DNA of 64,000 nucleotides from assembly GCA_037179335.1 (NCBI GenBank), contig JAKZHN010000011.1, positions 712,428 to 776,427 of the forward strand. The letters are read 5' to 3'. Of this stretch, positions 1 through 11,289 are shown piece after piece. The DNA comes from Cyclaneusma minus (Eukaryota; Ascomycota; Leotiomycetes; Marthamycetales; Marthamycetaceae). Every line of letters begins with the position of its first letter. Position 1 is the first letter of the stretch. Made by a program: the position numbers and the translations under genes. The notes under the pieces were generated by a model. It saw nothing but the letters and a program-made list of their open reading frames with translations. It made no database searches and had not been told where the DNA came from.

Positions 1-230
1 TAGAATCTTGTACAGCAACTCCTGAAATTCCGAAAGAAATGCCACGTGATAGAAAACTAGAACCCCTTGATGAATGGAAATGAATAGCCAGGAACTTGTG
101 ATGAAATGGACTTGAACGAAAGCAATCAAGTTCCTTCTTCGGATTCCAGTTGCTGACCCATGTTGTTTCCCCTTTCAAATCCAGACTCAAGGGATAGGTA
201 GAAGAGAAGTAGATAACCACTTACCTACCT

Positions 231-1581
231 ATGAGCCTCCCGGATAAGGCTTTGGATATCCTTCGAGAGCAAATATTCCAAGTTCCTCCAGTGTATCAGG
301 TCCGCATGTATCTGGTGCCTGTAAATGATAAAAACCGCCCGTCTGGGATACCCTCGACGGTCTTCGTGGCCGGTCATGATGTCTGCTGTTTTCCGGTATC
401 ATCTTCGAGGCTCAAAGCTTCTCGGACGATCACACATACCGCTTTAAGTCGCAAGTCTTTCTCCTTGCGCGCTCCGATATCTCCACATCGCAGTCAACCA
501 CAATCTGCCCACCACACGCAACCACAGCTTTCATCCTCCACGTCTTTTCGATTTCGACGATCTCGAAGCTTCCGACGCGCTCACACTCAACATCAACGAC
601 ATAAGCTGCCGTGTTGTCTTCTTCTTTCTCCGCTGCGACCTGGTTCCCGTCGTGCCCTCTCGACGGCGTAATAAAACGGCCATCTAAATCCGTTGGTTTG
701 TCCCGATTCCTGTTCCTCTTCTCGATCAAAGACTGACAATCTGCCTTTGCGGCTGTCCTCCAGATACAAGATGACCTTACAATTCCCCGACCACTTCGCA
801 ATGCCCGACAACTTCCTCGTTGGCCAGCCCAAACAACACAGCCCCGCTCAGATCTCCAGGATCGAGGTGGCTTCCTACCTCCTCGACGCCATTTCGAATG
901 AGCTCTCGCCGCCGCCACCGAGAACACTCCCGGCGACCTCGACGACGTCGAGAAGACCTACCGCGAGTTGCTACAAGACGACACCAAGATGGCCACGGTC
1001 CGCAACGTCGTCCTCGACAACTCCTTGGCAAAGGCGAGGAATGCCCCCGGCTACTTCGCCGAGGCACTGCCTGGCCCACTCATGGACGCCGCTCTGGCCC
1101 TGACTCCAGCCCTGACCGAATCCCTCCTTCCCAACATGCTCGCGACAGAACGGCAGCATCTTGCGAGTCGAAGTAGTCGTGGCTTGAGCGAGTGGCTTTC
1201 GAAGGCTTTGCAGGTACCTATCCAAGCATTGCAACACAAAGCGCAAGAGGAGGATCTCGCTCAATTTGAGTGATGGAGACGAGCCCTTGAATGAAAAGGG
1301 CCAGATCCACCAAGGCTGGTAAGTTGATTGTTCCACCGTAATGCTTGGAACCTGGCTAACTCGTCAAATTTCAGATGGTCCTCCTCTCCTTCTTCGGTTC
1401 TCGAGCAGCACAATCATCCTTCAACGAAACCCTCGCGGATGAGTGCTCCAAGTGCACCCTTCATGCCAACGGCCTCAAGGTCAGGATTTTCGACCGCATC
1501 GAGGGACGGGCGGTAAAACTGGTGGGATTGCTCGAGTTGTTAGATCAAGCTCCGCGACCCCAGGACATCATACACTTTTGA
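231..1581 (+). pseudogene. Unresolved multi-frame protein-coding stretch, probably broken gene
   Basis: Several protein-like stretches follow one another on the plus strand in different frames. The first starts at ATG 231 (MSLPDKALDILREQ…). A second near 780-905 reads EVASYLLDAISNEL, then shifts frame to GDLDDVEKTYRELLQDD and stays open to about 1270. A good intron is visible at 1319-1374 (GTAAGT, branch GGCTAAC, TTTCAG), followed by a short exon ending DQAPRPQDIIHF at 1581. The change near 905 has no obvious splice sites, so a frameshift is more likely than an intron there. I do not recognise the family. It could also be a real gene with small introns I failed to place. Confidence 0.35.
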
Positions 1582-3078
1582 CTCCTGAATCTTGGCTTTT
1601 CGCAGAAGGTCCATGGCTTGAGGAGAGAGGAACGGGAGCTGAGAAAGGATCATCTGAACATCCTGGAGCAGATACAATGTTACTTCCAAGTGGCTGTGCT
1701 TGTCAGCTCTCCAACAAGACTTGGGCGTCTTGTGGCGCGAGATCCTTGGAGCAAGAAAGGAATTCGAGCGAGTGCTCTGATATGGTCCTAACATCCTGGT
1801 TACTGTTTTGCTTGAGATTACTGTTTTTTGAGACAATTCAAACTTCTGTTGGAGACAGGCAAAGACACAAGCTCCCAATCAGCCCCTGAAGTGGGCCCTG
1901 CATCCTTAGAACCAGGATGAGAGCAAACGTTTGAACAGGTGAGCGACCGGGTTTGATTCACATTCAAATTTGAGGAGATGCTACAAGAGAGCTTGAACTT
2001 CGTGTGCTTCTCCCTTTTTCCTTTTTGATTATTTGCGTATTCTCTTTTTCATTACTTCATCTCTGCAAGCTTTCTGCAGAATTGACGCCGTAAGAGGGTT
2101 TCTTTTTCGCCACTTCGGACAGCATTTGCACTTTTACTCTGAGTAATCATCTTTAGCGTTCTCTTCAACAATGTCTGGGATGTCATGTTTCTGCTGCTTT
2201 CTCGAAGTTGGACTCAAGCGTTCCGGGTAACTGGTTTGTCGGATGCACATTGATGCTGAAGACTTACCGTGGCGGCAAAGATTTTACATATTTCAAGAAC
2301 ATTCTATTCTTGGCACATATCTTGGTAGTGATTTTGTGGTTTGTGTGGTCTTGCTTAGTCAAATAGTCTCGATCCCAATTCCTGTGCCACCAACCCTTAC
2401 TTACCACGGCAATCTGTCTCAGACAAGGGGCTGGGAGGCGCGTCGCGGGTGGAGCATGCAGCCACATGCTTCTCGAGCACTATTGTGTTGTGTGGCATCG
2501 TCTCAATGTATGGTACTGGTGATACATACTTGGATACCAGTCATGTACTCGAATACACCTACTTAGTGGTAGCTGGAGTTTCCTCATTGTTACTACTGAG
2601 CAAGTTGGAAATTGTTGTATCTCGGAGCCTCGAATTAATCAATTATTCAGAGTCCGATAAGAAATCAGATGTCTCTGTTTTGCGGAGATGACTCTCCTTG
2701 TTTCGCTTCCCCAACCCGCCCTGCGCTTTGGAATTCCTGGGGAATTCGCCTCATTCCAGGACGCGTATGTGGAATATGTGAGAGTTTATATGCTCTCCAT
2801 ACCCCATCTCACAATCGGTGCACCATTTACTTTCGACAACCTCACCCCCTCATTCACCTCGTCACCCTCTCGCATTTCGCTGTACCCCGATCCATCGCCA
2901 ACCGCCCAACCAGGGCACCAACGCTCTCTTCTTTTCGAAGGAATCGCCTGCCGGAAACTGCTCTCTTTTGTACCGTCTGTCTATCCGACACTTTATCTTT
3001 CATTCGACCAGCGCATTCACTGACGCCTTTACTCATCTAACTTCTCGCCTGCCTTTTGGCCGGCGGCTACCTGCTACC
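1582..3078. other. Gap without a supported gene; upstream region of the WSC gene
   Basis: Short ORFs on both strands here show no recognisable motifs or consistent frames. The last ~250 bases before 3079 are C/T-rich on the plus strand, as is common upstream of expressed fungal genes, and probably hold the promoter and 5' UTR of the WSC-domain gene. Confidence 0.5.
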
Positions 3079-4712
3079 ATGGCAGCCCTTCGTGTGATGC
3101 TTTTGCTGCTGGTCTTTGCTCTGGGCATTTCAGCGCAAAGCACCTCGGCCAACTTCCAGACGCAAACTGTCAGCTTGGACTCAAGACCCACCGTTCCTCC
3201 TATTGGTCCCGGAACGCCTTACAATTATGGAAGCTATCCTCCCATTCCCTGGATGCCTGGCGACAACCTCTACTACCTGATGTCGCCTTTCTACGCACCT
3301 CCAAACTACATCGCAGGTGTCCAGCCAGGTTCTCCCGCCTACGGGACAGTAAATCTCACTGAAAATCCTTTCATCGCTGGTGGCAATGAGTGGTTTGGGG
3401 TGTCTGGTCAATCGCAACCTGAAGCCTGCATGAACGTATGTTACAATGGCTATAACACTTCCGTAGCAAACAACCTGGTCGTGCTTGGACAATCCACCAA
3501 TGCCGCCAAGGTCACCAGCTGGACGTACGCCTTCATATGGGGTAAGTTTCTCCGGTCGAATTCCGCAGTATCCCTACTCAGCATGTCATGATATTAATTG
3601 AATCATTGCTACAGATTGGCAGACATGTTTCTGCGGCCAAAACATCACCTACTATCCAACACATACAACAGACATTGCGCCAAGCACTAATTGGACTGCT
3701 ACTGAACAAAACTGCCAGAACCCTCTAATTTGGTGTGGGTCTTCAAACTACACAAGGACACAATTTCTCCCAATCATGTACAAACTACGAGCCACACCGA
3801 TTTCCTCAATGAACACGGTCGCTACAAATGTGGGAGCTCCAGCTGTCAGACCACAGAGACTGCCCGGAAACGCCGCATACATCTATGTTGGTTGTTATGC
3901 AGCATCTGACTGTCGAGGCAACTTGGCTCTGAACGGTACCACACCCCTAACACTGGGAACAGGAGTTGGAGCCCGAACAGCACAAGCATGTCTTCGATAC
4001 TGTTATGACCAAGGTCATCCGACTTTTGGCGGAGTAATGGGCAACCAGTGTTATTGTGGCAACACCCTCAACATTGCCTATGGCCAAGCCAACGACACCT
4101 TCTGTGAAGCGAATGTTGCAGAATCGAACAACTGGCAGTGGGTTGGGAATACAACCGCAAGCTACATGATGCTTTACTCAGTAGCCCAGTATCCCACTCC
4201 CATCGCAGCCTCGACTTCTTAGTAAGTCAACCACCAGCGCCAATCTTGCCCTGTTTCGTCGGAGGATTCCTTCGATGAAATCTATTTCTAGAGCGGCAAC
4301 ATGCCGTCCTGTAAACCTTTGTGATGCTCAAGCTGACTTTACATACAGTGTCGCTCAATTCACAACAACCGGGGCCTACATTTGCCCTCCCACAGGAGCG
4401 GCATCATCTACAGTGCTCAGCTCGACACTCACATCTTCATCACTCACATCCGCATCGCCCATGTCTTCTTCCCTCACCTCCTCCTCGCCATCCTCTTCTC
4501 GATCCTCTTCACCATCTTCTTCGCCATCTTCTTCGCCATCTTCTTCGCCATCCTCTTCGCCATCTTCCTCGCCATCCTCCTCGCCATCTTCAACCCTCAC
4601 AACCTCTTCGTCCCTCACAACCTCCTCATCATTCATAACTTCCGCGTCACCTACAACATCCTCATCGTCATCCTCTATCGCACCGAGCTCAAGCTCAGCA
4701 CCAAGTACGTAG
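3079..4712 (+). CDS. WSC-domain secreted/cell-surface protein, Ser-rich C-terminal region
   Basis: Three exons join in frame: 3079-3541, 3615-4221 and 4349-4712, giving 477 residues. The introns are 73 nt (GTAAGT…CTACAG) and 127 nt (GTAAGT…TACAG). The protein opens with a signal peptide (MAALRVMLLLLVFALGISAQ). A Cys-rich N-terminal region follows, then a WSC domain from about residue 243 (YIYVGCYAAS, CLRYCYDQGHPTFGG, NQCYCGN). It ends in a long Ser/Thr/Pro tract coded by 12-bp repeats. WSC domains bind cell-wall glycans and occur in fungal wall sensors and secreted enzymes. I see no transmembrane helix before the TAG at 4710. A GTACGT at 4705 and an open frame from about 4852 to 5179 (…KPGNVTVCTEDMNSTLSIAETP) could be a further exon coding a cytoplasmic tail, so the 3' end is uncertain. 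Confidence 0.8.
4474..4596 (+). repeat. 12-bp minisatellite coding SSSP repeats
   Basis: Tandem variants of TCTTCGCCATCT code (SSSP)n inside the WSC gene. The same DNA is open in other frames, giving hydrophobic or acidic shadow peptides that are not genes. Confidence 0.85.
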
Positions 4713-6582
4713 ACACTTCCTATTTCTGTTGGCAATCTCTCTTTCATCCTGGACCTGGACGACCGAAACTCCGGAACGCAACTACGCATCCTGATCGCCG
4801 ATATTGACCTGGACCCTCAAAATTCGGACATGCGAAGTCACCAATTTCAGGATCTCGGCGCGACATCCAAAGCACACCGAACAATCTTCTTCAAACTCGA
4901 GAACACCCGGACTCCCGATCTGGACTCGCAACCTATCCCGAAGACCTACAGGGATGTGGTGGGTATATGCAGGCGCCTCGATCCCGCGCTCCTCGAAACA
5001 GCAGCTATCGCACCAACCAGCGACTCGAACGGACGATTTTCCAACACGGTAGGTACTCAGGATCGGCGGAACCCAATCAAAGCGAGAAACCGAGTCACGA
5101 AAGCAAAAGCAAGCCAGGAAATGTCACCGTCTGCACCGAGGATATGAATTCAACACTCTCCATTGCGGAGACTCCATAAAAGCCTGCAAATTGTTGTAGC
5201 TTCTGGTCACTCAACCTGCGCAGCGCTAAGTATCCCACACCCATGTCTTCAAAAGGCTTTTTCCTCTTGTGCATTGAGAACAGATCGCTGTTTTTGAATT
5301 TTCTAGGTCTTCCGCTTTCTCAATCCTCGACACTCGCTCGCTACAGAACATGGGTTCCAGAAACCCAGTACGTGCGAATAGTCGGCTGTGATGACTGGGT
5401 GGGCATATTTGGCATGCAAGGGCCTGGGAAGTCGGCTGTGCTGCTGCTTCCCTGCGGAATTTTGGCGAAGCGGGATTTGACGTTGGGGAGTGCAAGTATG
5501 TTGGGGGAGTGGCGGGAGAGGAACTGAGGGATATGGTTCTCAGATCTGCGACGGGATCCCATCTCGGGGGTGGGATCTTCTGTTGCAATACAAATATTGA
5601 AATGTACTTGGCACAGCCAGTGAAGTGCCTATCTGTATCAAAGGATAGTGACTTGATCTTGAGTGTCTAGAATCTGTGCGTGACGGTCCTGGCTCATGGA
5701 TTGTTCATCCGTTTCCTTTTCTCTTCAGTGTCGCAGGCTCGTCCATGGGTGTCATCCCGAGGAGGGTTCAAAACGTCGAGTTCTCGCTGCCAAATTCACG
5801 CTTTCAACTTCTCCATTGGGAAAAGGCCCATATAAATACTCGTGCATAGTCCGAGACGGCCGCAAGCTCAAGAGCTCTCCAAAGAGTACAGATTGGCCGA
5901 AAATGGCATAGAATTGCGGTTGTGGTGCTAAAAGACAATATTTCTGGCAAGGGTAGTCCTGGAGGGAGGACGGGGGGAGTCGTCGATGTGCGACAAAACG
6001 GAAAACTGAAATCCAAGGAAATGACTCGCTCCGTAGCTTGAGGTTCCTCAGCCGCGTGAATCTTTTCCGTCGCATGACTTTTTGCCGTCGCTTTCTAGAA
6101 TTCTCACGTTGCTGGTGCAGGTTGTGGGTTACCGACAGTAGGGGAAGCGTGTTGCTACCAGTCACTCCTCACCCTGCGATGAAAAGTTTGGACCTCACAC
6201 ATAACCGCTGATTGAGTAGTCTTCCGGTCACAAACGTTCTATACCCATAGTTCATCCTACTCAGAGCGAGGCATTGTTACATTTGTGACTTGTCAAGCTG
6301 CTTTCACAATCGCAGCCCTTTCTCAACCACCACGCCAACTAAGCTCTCTCCTGCTCTGCCCCCCCCAACCTATTGTGTTGATTGCTTGAAGCCAGTTCAT
6401 GCGTGCTGTTTACAAGCTCCTGGTCCTCATCGATCTCCCAATCCTTCGCCTTCTCGTCAATTACCCATGACAGACCCTTCACCTCACTTCTTTGTCCAGC
6501 TCCCATCTTTCCCCACCCATCCCATCCAGCACCACTCCCCCAGCCCATCCCACCTCACAAGCAAAAAATACCCAAAAAAGCT
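4713..6582. other. Gap with no firm gene
   Basis: Apart from the possible extra exon of the WSC gene at about 4852-5179, I see only short ORFs without motifs. A TATAAATA lies at 5831 with no convincing gene after it. Confidence 0.4.
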
Positions 6583-6681
6583 GACCAGATTGGGGTTCGA
6601 TCCTAGGACCTTATCGGAACGTTCCAGCGATGAGTCTGGAAGCTGTTAACGATACGTGATAACCAACTATACCATCCATCC
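6583..6681 (-). tRNA. tRNA-Val(AAC)-like gene with an intron, possibly decayed
   Basis: On the minus strand the D-arm region reads TGGTATAGTTGGTTATCACG, the form seen in fungal tRNA-Val. The anticodon stem is perfect (TATCG/CGATA) with loop TTAACA, giving anticodon AAC. An insert of about 26 nt between positions 37 and 38 is where nuclear tRNA introns sit. The B-box region reads GGATCGAACCC, one base off consensus. The T-stem pairs poorly and the acceptor stem only with several wobbles and a mismatch, so it may be a pseudogene. It lies just outside the left edge of the cassette array. Confidence 0.5.
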
Positions 6682-6937
6682 AGCCTTACTCGCTTAATTT
6701 GTTGAGATTTTCCTCGTTAATTTGCGTGAACTACGGCTTTATTGTGGGTTGTTGTGGGTTAGGCGAGATGGGTGTGGAGAATCGGGAATTTTTCGGGAAT
6801 TTGGCGTGTCTGCTTGGCGAACCCGAGTAAAGACCTCGTTCATCGAGTGCAGAATACAAATGAAAAGTTGCTGCGATCTTCGGTTGAGGGTCCTAACAAA
6901 CACATCGATGGCAACTGGCAAGCATAACTTTCCATAG
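6682..6937. other. Left border of the cassette array
   Basis: Between the tRNA-like gene and the end of cassette C1. I see no leader element, gene or direct repeat marking an insertion. Confidence 0.4.
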
Positions 6938-7524
6938 TTATGGTAGCCACAAATCGCGGAGTCCAAGGGTACGGTGCCATAGGTACTGCCTCCAGTCTGC
7001 AGAGAACCATATATCAGTGTGTTCTCCCCGCCCAGAGCCTTCGGTAGTTGAACCTTCCCCCTCGTCGGACAACATCTCGTCCTCACTGGGGTTCAGATGT
7101 TCTTCATGGGAGCCTGTAGCGTATTCCCTCTCAGACATTGTAGGATCGATAAACCTATTGCTGAACGAGTATGGGTCCTGATAACCGATGTCTCCTGGTC
7201 CTAGGATCTGTATCGAATGGCCCATGTCTCCGAGTTCTCACACCTGGCCCAGATCCTTGCTGCTGCAACACCAATCGATTGTACCTGATCCCAGACAAAA
7301 TCATTCCTTAGGATTGCGTTGTTGTTGCGCTCGAATGCAAGTACAAGGAGAGGCTTTGTTGCGGAGAAATACTTGCGCGTGAATTCGGCCTTGTCCTGAG
7401 AGTGTCCCAGGTGCTCGGTCCCCGTGAAACAAATCCGTATCAATTTCGCGATAGAGATCTGATCGGGGATCTCCTGAAGGGGGCCGTTCGATGCGACATG
7501 GTTGGTATGCTCTGCGAGGATCAC
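6938..7524 (-). pseudogene. C1: QDKAEFTRKYF module plus SETW/WFxxxWxxYLW module, frameshifted
   Basis: A 107-codon frame (7524-7201) carries GHSQDKAEFTRKYFSATKPL, nearly repeated in C2, and ends ENSETWAIRYRS. A second frame (7225-6938) continues with an acidic insert and DIWFSADWRQYLWHR. In C23 the corresponding motifs SETWVIRMQV and DLWFGAEWKEYVWWCR lie in one frame, so C1 looks like the same domain broken by one frameshift and an insertion. The domain resembles a fungal family I cannot name with confidence; an ADP-ribosyltransferase-like (DUF3990-type) fold is a weak guess. Confidence 0.45.
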
Positions 7525-7598
7525 CGGTTGGAGCCAGGGTATTCTTCACTTGCAAGTTGTCGAGCTGGTTGAAGATGTCGACCGACGTCGACTTAACG

Positions 7599-7646
7599 AC
7601 ACGAAAAAGGAAAGGATTGAGTGAATGATTGGTACGTATATATAGG
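7599..7646 (-). promoter_or_regulatory. Leader of cassette C1
   Basis: TATA box CTATATATAC at 7645-7636, then C/T tract CCTTTCCTTTTTCGTGTCGT. It is the leftmost leader of the array. Confidence 0.7.
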
Positions 7647-8960
7647 GTGTGTATCTTTTTACAGTCCTAGGTTCTAGCTTGGATCGATAACTACTGCTCT
7701 CCGAGCTTGGGGAGTCAAAATCTGCATTCATGTCAGAGACGTCAAGAGGCTGGCTTTCATGGTTGTGACACCGCCGTTGCTCTCCATATTGTCGATCCGT
7801 CTGCCGGTGAAATAATTGCGACGCTCGAGATCCAAGTACAAGCAAAGGCCTTGTGGTGGAGAAATACTTGCGAGTGAATTCGGCCTTGTCTTGGAAGTGT
7901 CCCAGGTGTTTGGTCCAATATTGAAGATCGACCCACGGGGGAACGTTATTTGGAACATGCTTCAACTTTCCGACATCTGGGTCTTTTGAAGGTTGTGCAT
8001 ATTTGATAACCTCAGTGATTCCAGCTTGAGGAATTGACCGGACTTCGCACCAGATGTTGTTCTTGTCTCCGGAACATTGCCTCTTCCCGATTCCCGCGTC
8101 TCCTTGCCTACTCTTACCACCATAAGATTCTCCGCCCACAAACCAAAGACACACACTGCTGATTCCGGTTTGCGAGTCTTCGCGGACTGGGCGTGTGTCC
8201 GGCCAGCCTCTGGGTCCATAACAAAGTAGAAAGCGCCCGATATGGAGAAGTCATCATCGTCTCCTTTTCGCTGTTTTGTGACTTTAGAAAAGTCGAGGGT
8301 CTCCAGCCTTCCTCGCCATCGGGATGCCGGGCTCAGGAATCGGATGCATGCCGGCCTCTGGAATTGACTCCACTTCGCACCATAGATTCTCTATGTCGCC
8401 AGGGTCGCAGGGAGTTCTTGAGGGCGCGACCGAAAAGATCTCTCCTACGTCCAAGGGGCAGGGAGAATATCTTGTCGGGTTGTGAAGGTGTCCGTGTGAA
8501 TCGAGAGAGGTTCGGAGAATTTCAGTGAAGCCGCCTTTAGGGCTGCCAGGTTTATCGAAATATACGAAGAGGCCCAATGTTCCGCTGTTCTTGTCGCCTG
8601 TCTTGGGTCCGATAGACCCTCTTGGCCTCGGCCGCTACATCCCTAAGGCTTTCCTCAACCTTCGACTGTGCCTCGTCCAACTTTGTTCGCAACTCATTGC
8701 AAGTTTTGACAGCAGTGTCTCGTTGGGCGATTGCAGCATCCCGCTGGCTGACGGCTTGTTCCACCTGCTGCTTTCCCTCTTTCTCAACATTGTGGTAGGC
8801 CCTCGGCTACCGCTGGTTGCATGCGAATGACCCATGTTTCCGAGTACTCGCACCTTCTCTTCGCGTATTGCCGGCACATCTCGGCAACTTTTTCGTTGGA
8901 CACACCCGTCTCCAGCAATGATCTTGCGGCTTTTGTTGACAAACAGCGGAGACAGGTGTA
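7647..8960 (-). pseudogene. C2: mosaic of SETW, coiled-coil, trypsin-like and QDKAEFTRKYF modules
   Basis: Reading away from the leader, the first module is VAEMCRQYAKRRCEYSETWV (about 8925-8815). A 70-codon coiled coil follows (8764-8552, MEQAVSQRDAAIAQRD…). Then comes GSIGPKTGDKNSGTLGLFVY at about 8630-8560, a trypsin-like N-terminal signature also found in C18 and C27. The motif GDIENLWCEVESIPEAG (about 8400-8350) recurs ~330 bp further on as GDKNNIWCEVRSIPQAG (about 8085-8035), an internal tandem duplication. The last module, GHFQDKAEFTRKYFSTTRPL at 7915-7857, matches C1 at DNA level (roughly 85-90% over 60 bp). Pieces lie in different frames, so no single intact protein is evident. Confidence 0.45.
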
Positions 8961-8980
8961 GTCCTCCCATCTAGTCTTTC

Positions 8981-9040
8981 AGGAAAGGAGAAGAGAATGA
9001 AAAGGAAAGCGAAATTTTGGTGTCGTTATAATATATATAG
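8981..9040 (-). promoter_or_regulatory. Leader of cassette C2
   Basis: TATA CTATATATAT at 9040-9031, then CGCTTTCCTTTTCATTCTC. The T-tract core is more diverged than in the right half of the array. Confidence 0.6.
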
Positions 9041-9664
9041 GGAATGATCCCAGTAGGTGCCTCATCTGAACCTACAATCGTACTCGATTAGTATCATGAT
9101 AATTAGATACGCATAGGGCTCATACCTTGACGCTGCGGGATAACACAATATCACCAGGTCCGGTAACTTTCGGAATGTCTTTGGAAGTACTCTCGAGGTA
9201 GTCGAGTTTGATAGCTGTATGCGTGCACTCCATCTGGTCCCGGTTCTTTCTCCACAAACACGGTTTCCGCGATTGTGAAAGCTGTGTCGCAGCGTTGCAA
9301 TACGCAGATAGCGCCGCGGAGTTGCCTACATCTTCCGCTCACGCTCTCGGCTTACACCCGTGGAGCGGTGATAGGAAAGACCTGCTCGTCTTTCACGCTC
9401 TGGAACCTGACGTCGGCCAACTGACCAGAAAGGTCTGAGCAACTGCGTCTCGTCCGGAGACACCATGCGCTGTTGGGCATTTCGAGGCGCATGGGGTTCG
9501 CAAGCGACATCAAGCGGAGGCCATGGATGGCACACAACCGCGTTATGTGCGCCGGAGGCGTTTCAAGAGCTAGGCCAAGGATTCCCAAGATCGAGACCAC
9601 CTTGCTTGTGGGAAGACCAGAAAACAGGAAAGGGACAAAAGGAACAAAATGGTGGTTTGGTGAG
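9041..9664 (-). pseudogene. C3: POT1-type telomere-binding OB-fold (Telo_bind) fragment with intron
   Basis: The exon to 9126 reads ECTHTAIKLDYLESTSKDIP followed by KVTGPGDIVLSRSVK. An intron at 9072-9125 (GTATGAGC, branch ACTAATC, TGTAG; 54 nt, phase 0) comes next, then VQMRHLLGS. The pattern xIPxVxGxGDIVLxRxVK-VQ is that of the Telo_bind OB fold of POT1/TEBP proteins, which bind telomeric single-stranded DNA. C27 carries a fuller homologue with an intron at exactly the same place. Before it, an open frame from 9804 reads LPTSKVVSILGILGLALET… without recognised motifs. The start of the domain is missing or out of frame, so the unit is probably a fragment. Confidence 0.55.
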
Positions 9665-9675
9665 CATATATATAG
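9611..9675 (-). promoter_or_regulatory. Leader of cassette C3
   Basis: TATA CTATATATATG at 9675-9665, then TTTTGTTCCTTTTGTCCC. Confidence 0.65.
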
Positions 9676-9978
9676 ATATGTGCGATGATTGAGGAAGCTC
9701 TCTTTGATTTCCGAATTGTGTTCGTTGCCCGGCATCGTGCTCCAGTAGCCTTCATCTTCCCCGACACTTCCCAGAATAAAAACATCTGCATTGACCCGTA
9801 GCACACTGCAAATTTCGCCGAAGTAGTCGCCGTAACGAGTCGAAAGTTGCGATACTCTACAGCTTCAACGACAAGCCGTGAGGAAGCATGGTTGCCTTGA
9901 CGAGGAGGCGTCTTTCGTGCAAAGAACCCGAGGAGTGCTGCAAAGAAAGAAAGGAAAAAAAAGTTTTGGACATGGTCG
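9676..9978 (-). pseudogene. C4: shortest cassette, unknown fragment
   Basis: Only about 300 bp. A frame with protein-like composition reads RYGDYFGEICSVLRVNADVF, then ILGSVGEDEGYWSTMPGNEH, and runs on through the C3 leader. No in-frame ATG close to the leader. Not recognised. Confidence 0.3.
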
Positions 9979-9986
9979 GTATATAG
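9941..9986 (-). promoter_or_regulatory. Leader of cassette C4
   Basis: Short TATA CTATATAC at 9986-9979, then CTTTTTTTTCCTTTCTTTC. Confidence 0.6.
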
Positions 9987-10956
9987 GGTTTTGACATTGC
10001 CTTCCACCGCTTCAAAGATTCCCCGCAGCTGCTCTCCCCACAATAATCAACCACCCAGCCAGGCCTCCAACGACCGCATATTTTAGTTCTGTAGCATAGT
10101 CGGAAGGCATCTTCATATCGCATCATGAAGAAGCCAGAGCCCGCCCGTGAAGCTGGAATTTCTCAAGCACAGGTTCTGAGACCTCTAGTGGACTTCTTGA
10201 GACATCCCTCCAGAATAGCATGACTGGATTCCACTTGACTAGTAGTCTTGACTCCGAAGTGAAGGTACCATCATCGGCTTCGTGCAGAAAGAACAAGTGA
10301 CTGGACTCTCCAGAGACCCTTCTCACAGGAATCCCGATCCACTCGCCTCTGTAGTTGACGACGGCCTCCTTGTACAGGTCTCCCTACAGGATACACATTT
10401 TTAACCTTGAGATACCTCTCTGCATCGGTAACACCACTCAGACTGCGAGAAAAGTCAGCTAGCCGCACGGCAAATGAGCAGGATTGACTACGTACTCCTG
10501 GGCGCCCATATCCAGCAGATACTCGCCGGCCTTGTTGTCCACCACCACCCAGTAAACGGGCAAAGCCCGGCCATCATCGCACTTACCCCCTCTATCCTCC
10601 AATAGAAGGGAAAACCCCCATTCCCACACGCGAGTTCCCCGCGCTGCCTCATGGAAAGTACCCTCATGATCGCTATCCCCACCCTCATCTTGGTTGCTCT
10701 GTTCTGGATCCGTTCCTAGAATCCTATCCTCATCACTAACACATCATTTCTGAGCTTCCTGCATGTTGATCTGGTCGGCTTCCCAGACGTCATGATCTCT
10801 ATGCATCAGTTATCAGATCGTAAGTCGGATGGATCTCATGTAGGCCGAGAACATCTGTTATCGACTGATCGGATGGAGCAAAAAGCTGATGGATGTTGTA
10901 GAAAGGGAAAGAAGCGACAGAAGAGACAAAAGAAGGGATTTCGTGAACTCGAGGGT
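9987..10956 (-). pseudogene. C5: second POT1-type OB-fold region
   Basis: Near the leader one frame reads FYNIHQLFAPSDQSITDVLG. Farther on, about 10690-10480, another reads RVWEWGFSLLLEDRGG, then LPVYWVVVDNKAGEYLLDMG and AQEYVVNPAHL. The WxWxFxLLxED…EYLLxM pattern matches the second OB fold of fungal POT1-like proteins. A third stretch (10395-10123) continues GDLYKEAVVNYRGEWIGIPV and ends in a stop. The order matches a POT1-like protein, but the three pieces need frame changes. Candidate introns between them are only ~22-26 nt, too short to trust. Confidence 0.5.
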
Positions 10957-11289
10957 GTATATATAGGACCGAGAATCTTTTTTGACGAGTAAGTATTGAT
11001 GATCCCCTCTCAAACCAATCATCTGCAGGAGGAAAGGGACCAAGTGGTTCTTCACATCCTTGAATGTTCCTCTTCCTCGACGGCGTAGAAGGAGAAAGAC
11101 AGAAAGACAATTGAGTTGCTTCGGGCCCAAGGTATATCCAACTCTGTCGCCTTCGTGAGTGTCATTACAGGCCGTCGGATCCACACTCTGCCAATCCTTT
11201 GTAAGAGCAGGGTAAATTTCGATCTTGAGCTCCTTCGACTGGATCATCGCAACCTCTGTAGCGGGTGGTACCTTGCTGCTGTTCAGCAC
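10858..11289 (-). CDS. C6: 143-codon ORF, unknown
   Basis: Opens at ATG 11289, 248 nt from the TATA box. It reads MIQSKELKIEIYPALTKDWQ near its start and GTFKDVKNHLVPFLLQMIGL later, then runs through the C5 leader, so the last ~35 residues are probably not native. No family recognised. The ~230 bases between leader and ATG carry short frames only. Confidence 0.35.
   Translation of the reverse strand: MLNSSKVPPATEVAMIQSKELKIEIYPALTKDWQSVDPTACNDTHEGDRVGYTLGPKQLNCLSVFLLLRRRGRGTFKDVKNHLVPFLLQMIGLRGDHQYLLVKKDSRSYIYTLEFTKSLLLSLLSLLSLSTTSISFLLHPISR
10901..10966 (-). promoter_or_regulatory. Leader of cassette C5
   Basis: TATA CTATATATAC at 10966-10957, then CTTCTTTTGTCTCTTCTG. Confidence 0.7.

Noticed and set aside
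1540..1878. Minus-strand 112-codon ORF
   Set aside because: No motif, and it overlaps the end of the plus-strand gene-like region; no supporting context.
4382..4807. Plus-strand hydrophobic ORF (ILFAIFFAIFF…) and minus-strand acidic ORF in the same place
   Set aside because: Both are frame shadows of the 12-bp Ser/Pro-coding repeat in the WSC gene.
10443..10468. 26-nt intron in C5
   Set aside because: Ends in GT…AG but far below usual fungal intron length; treated as a frame break.
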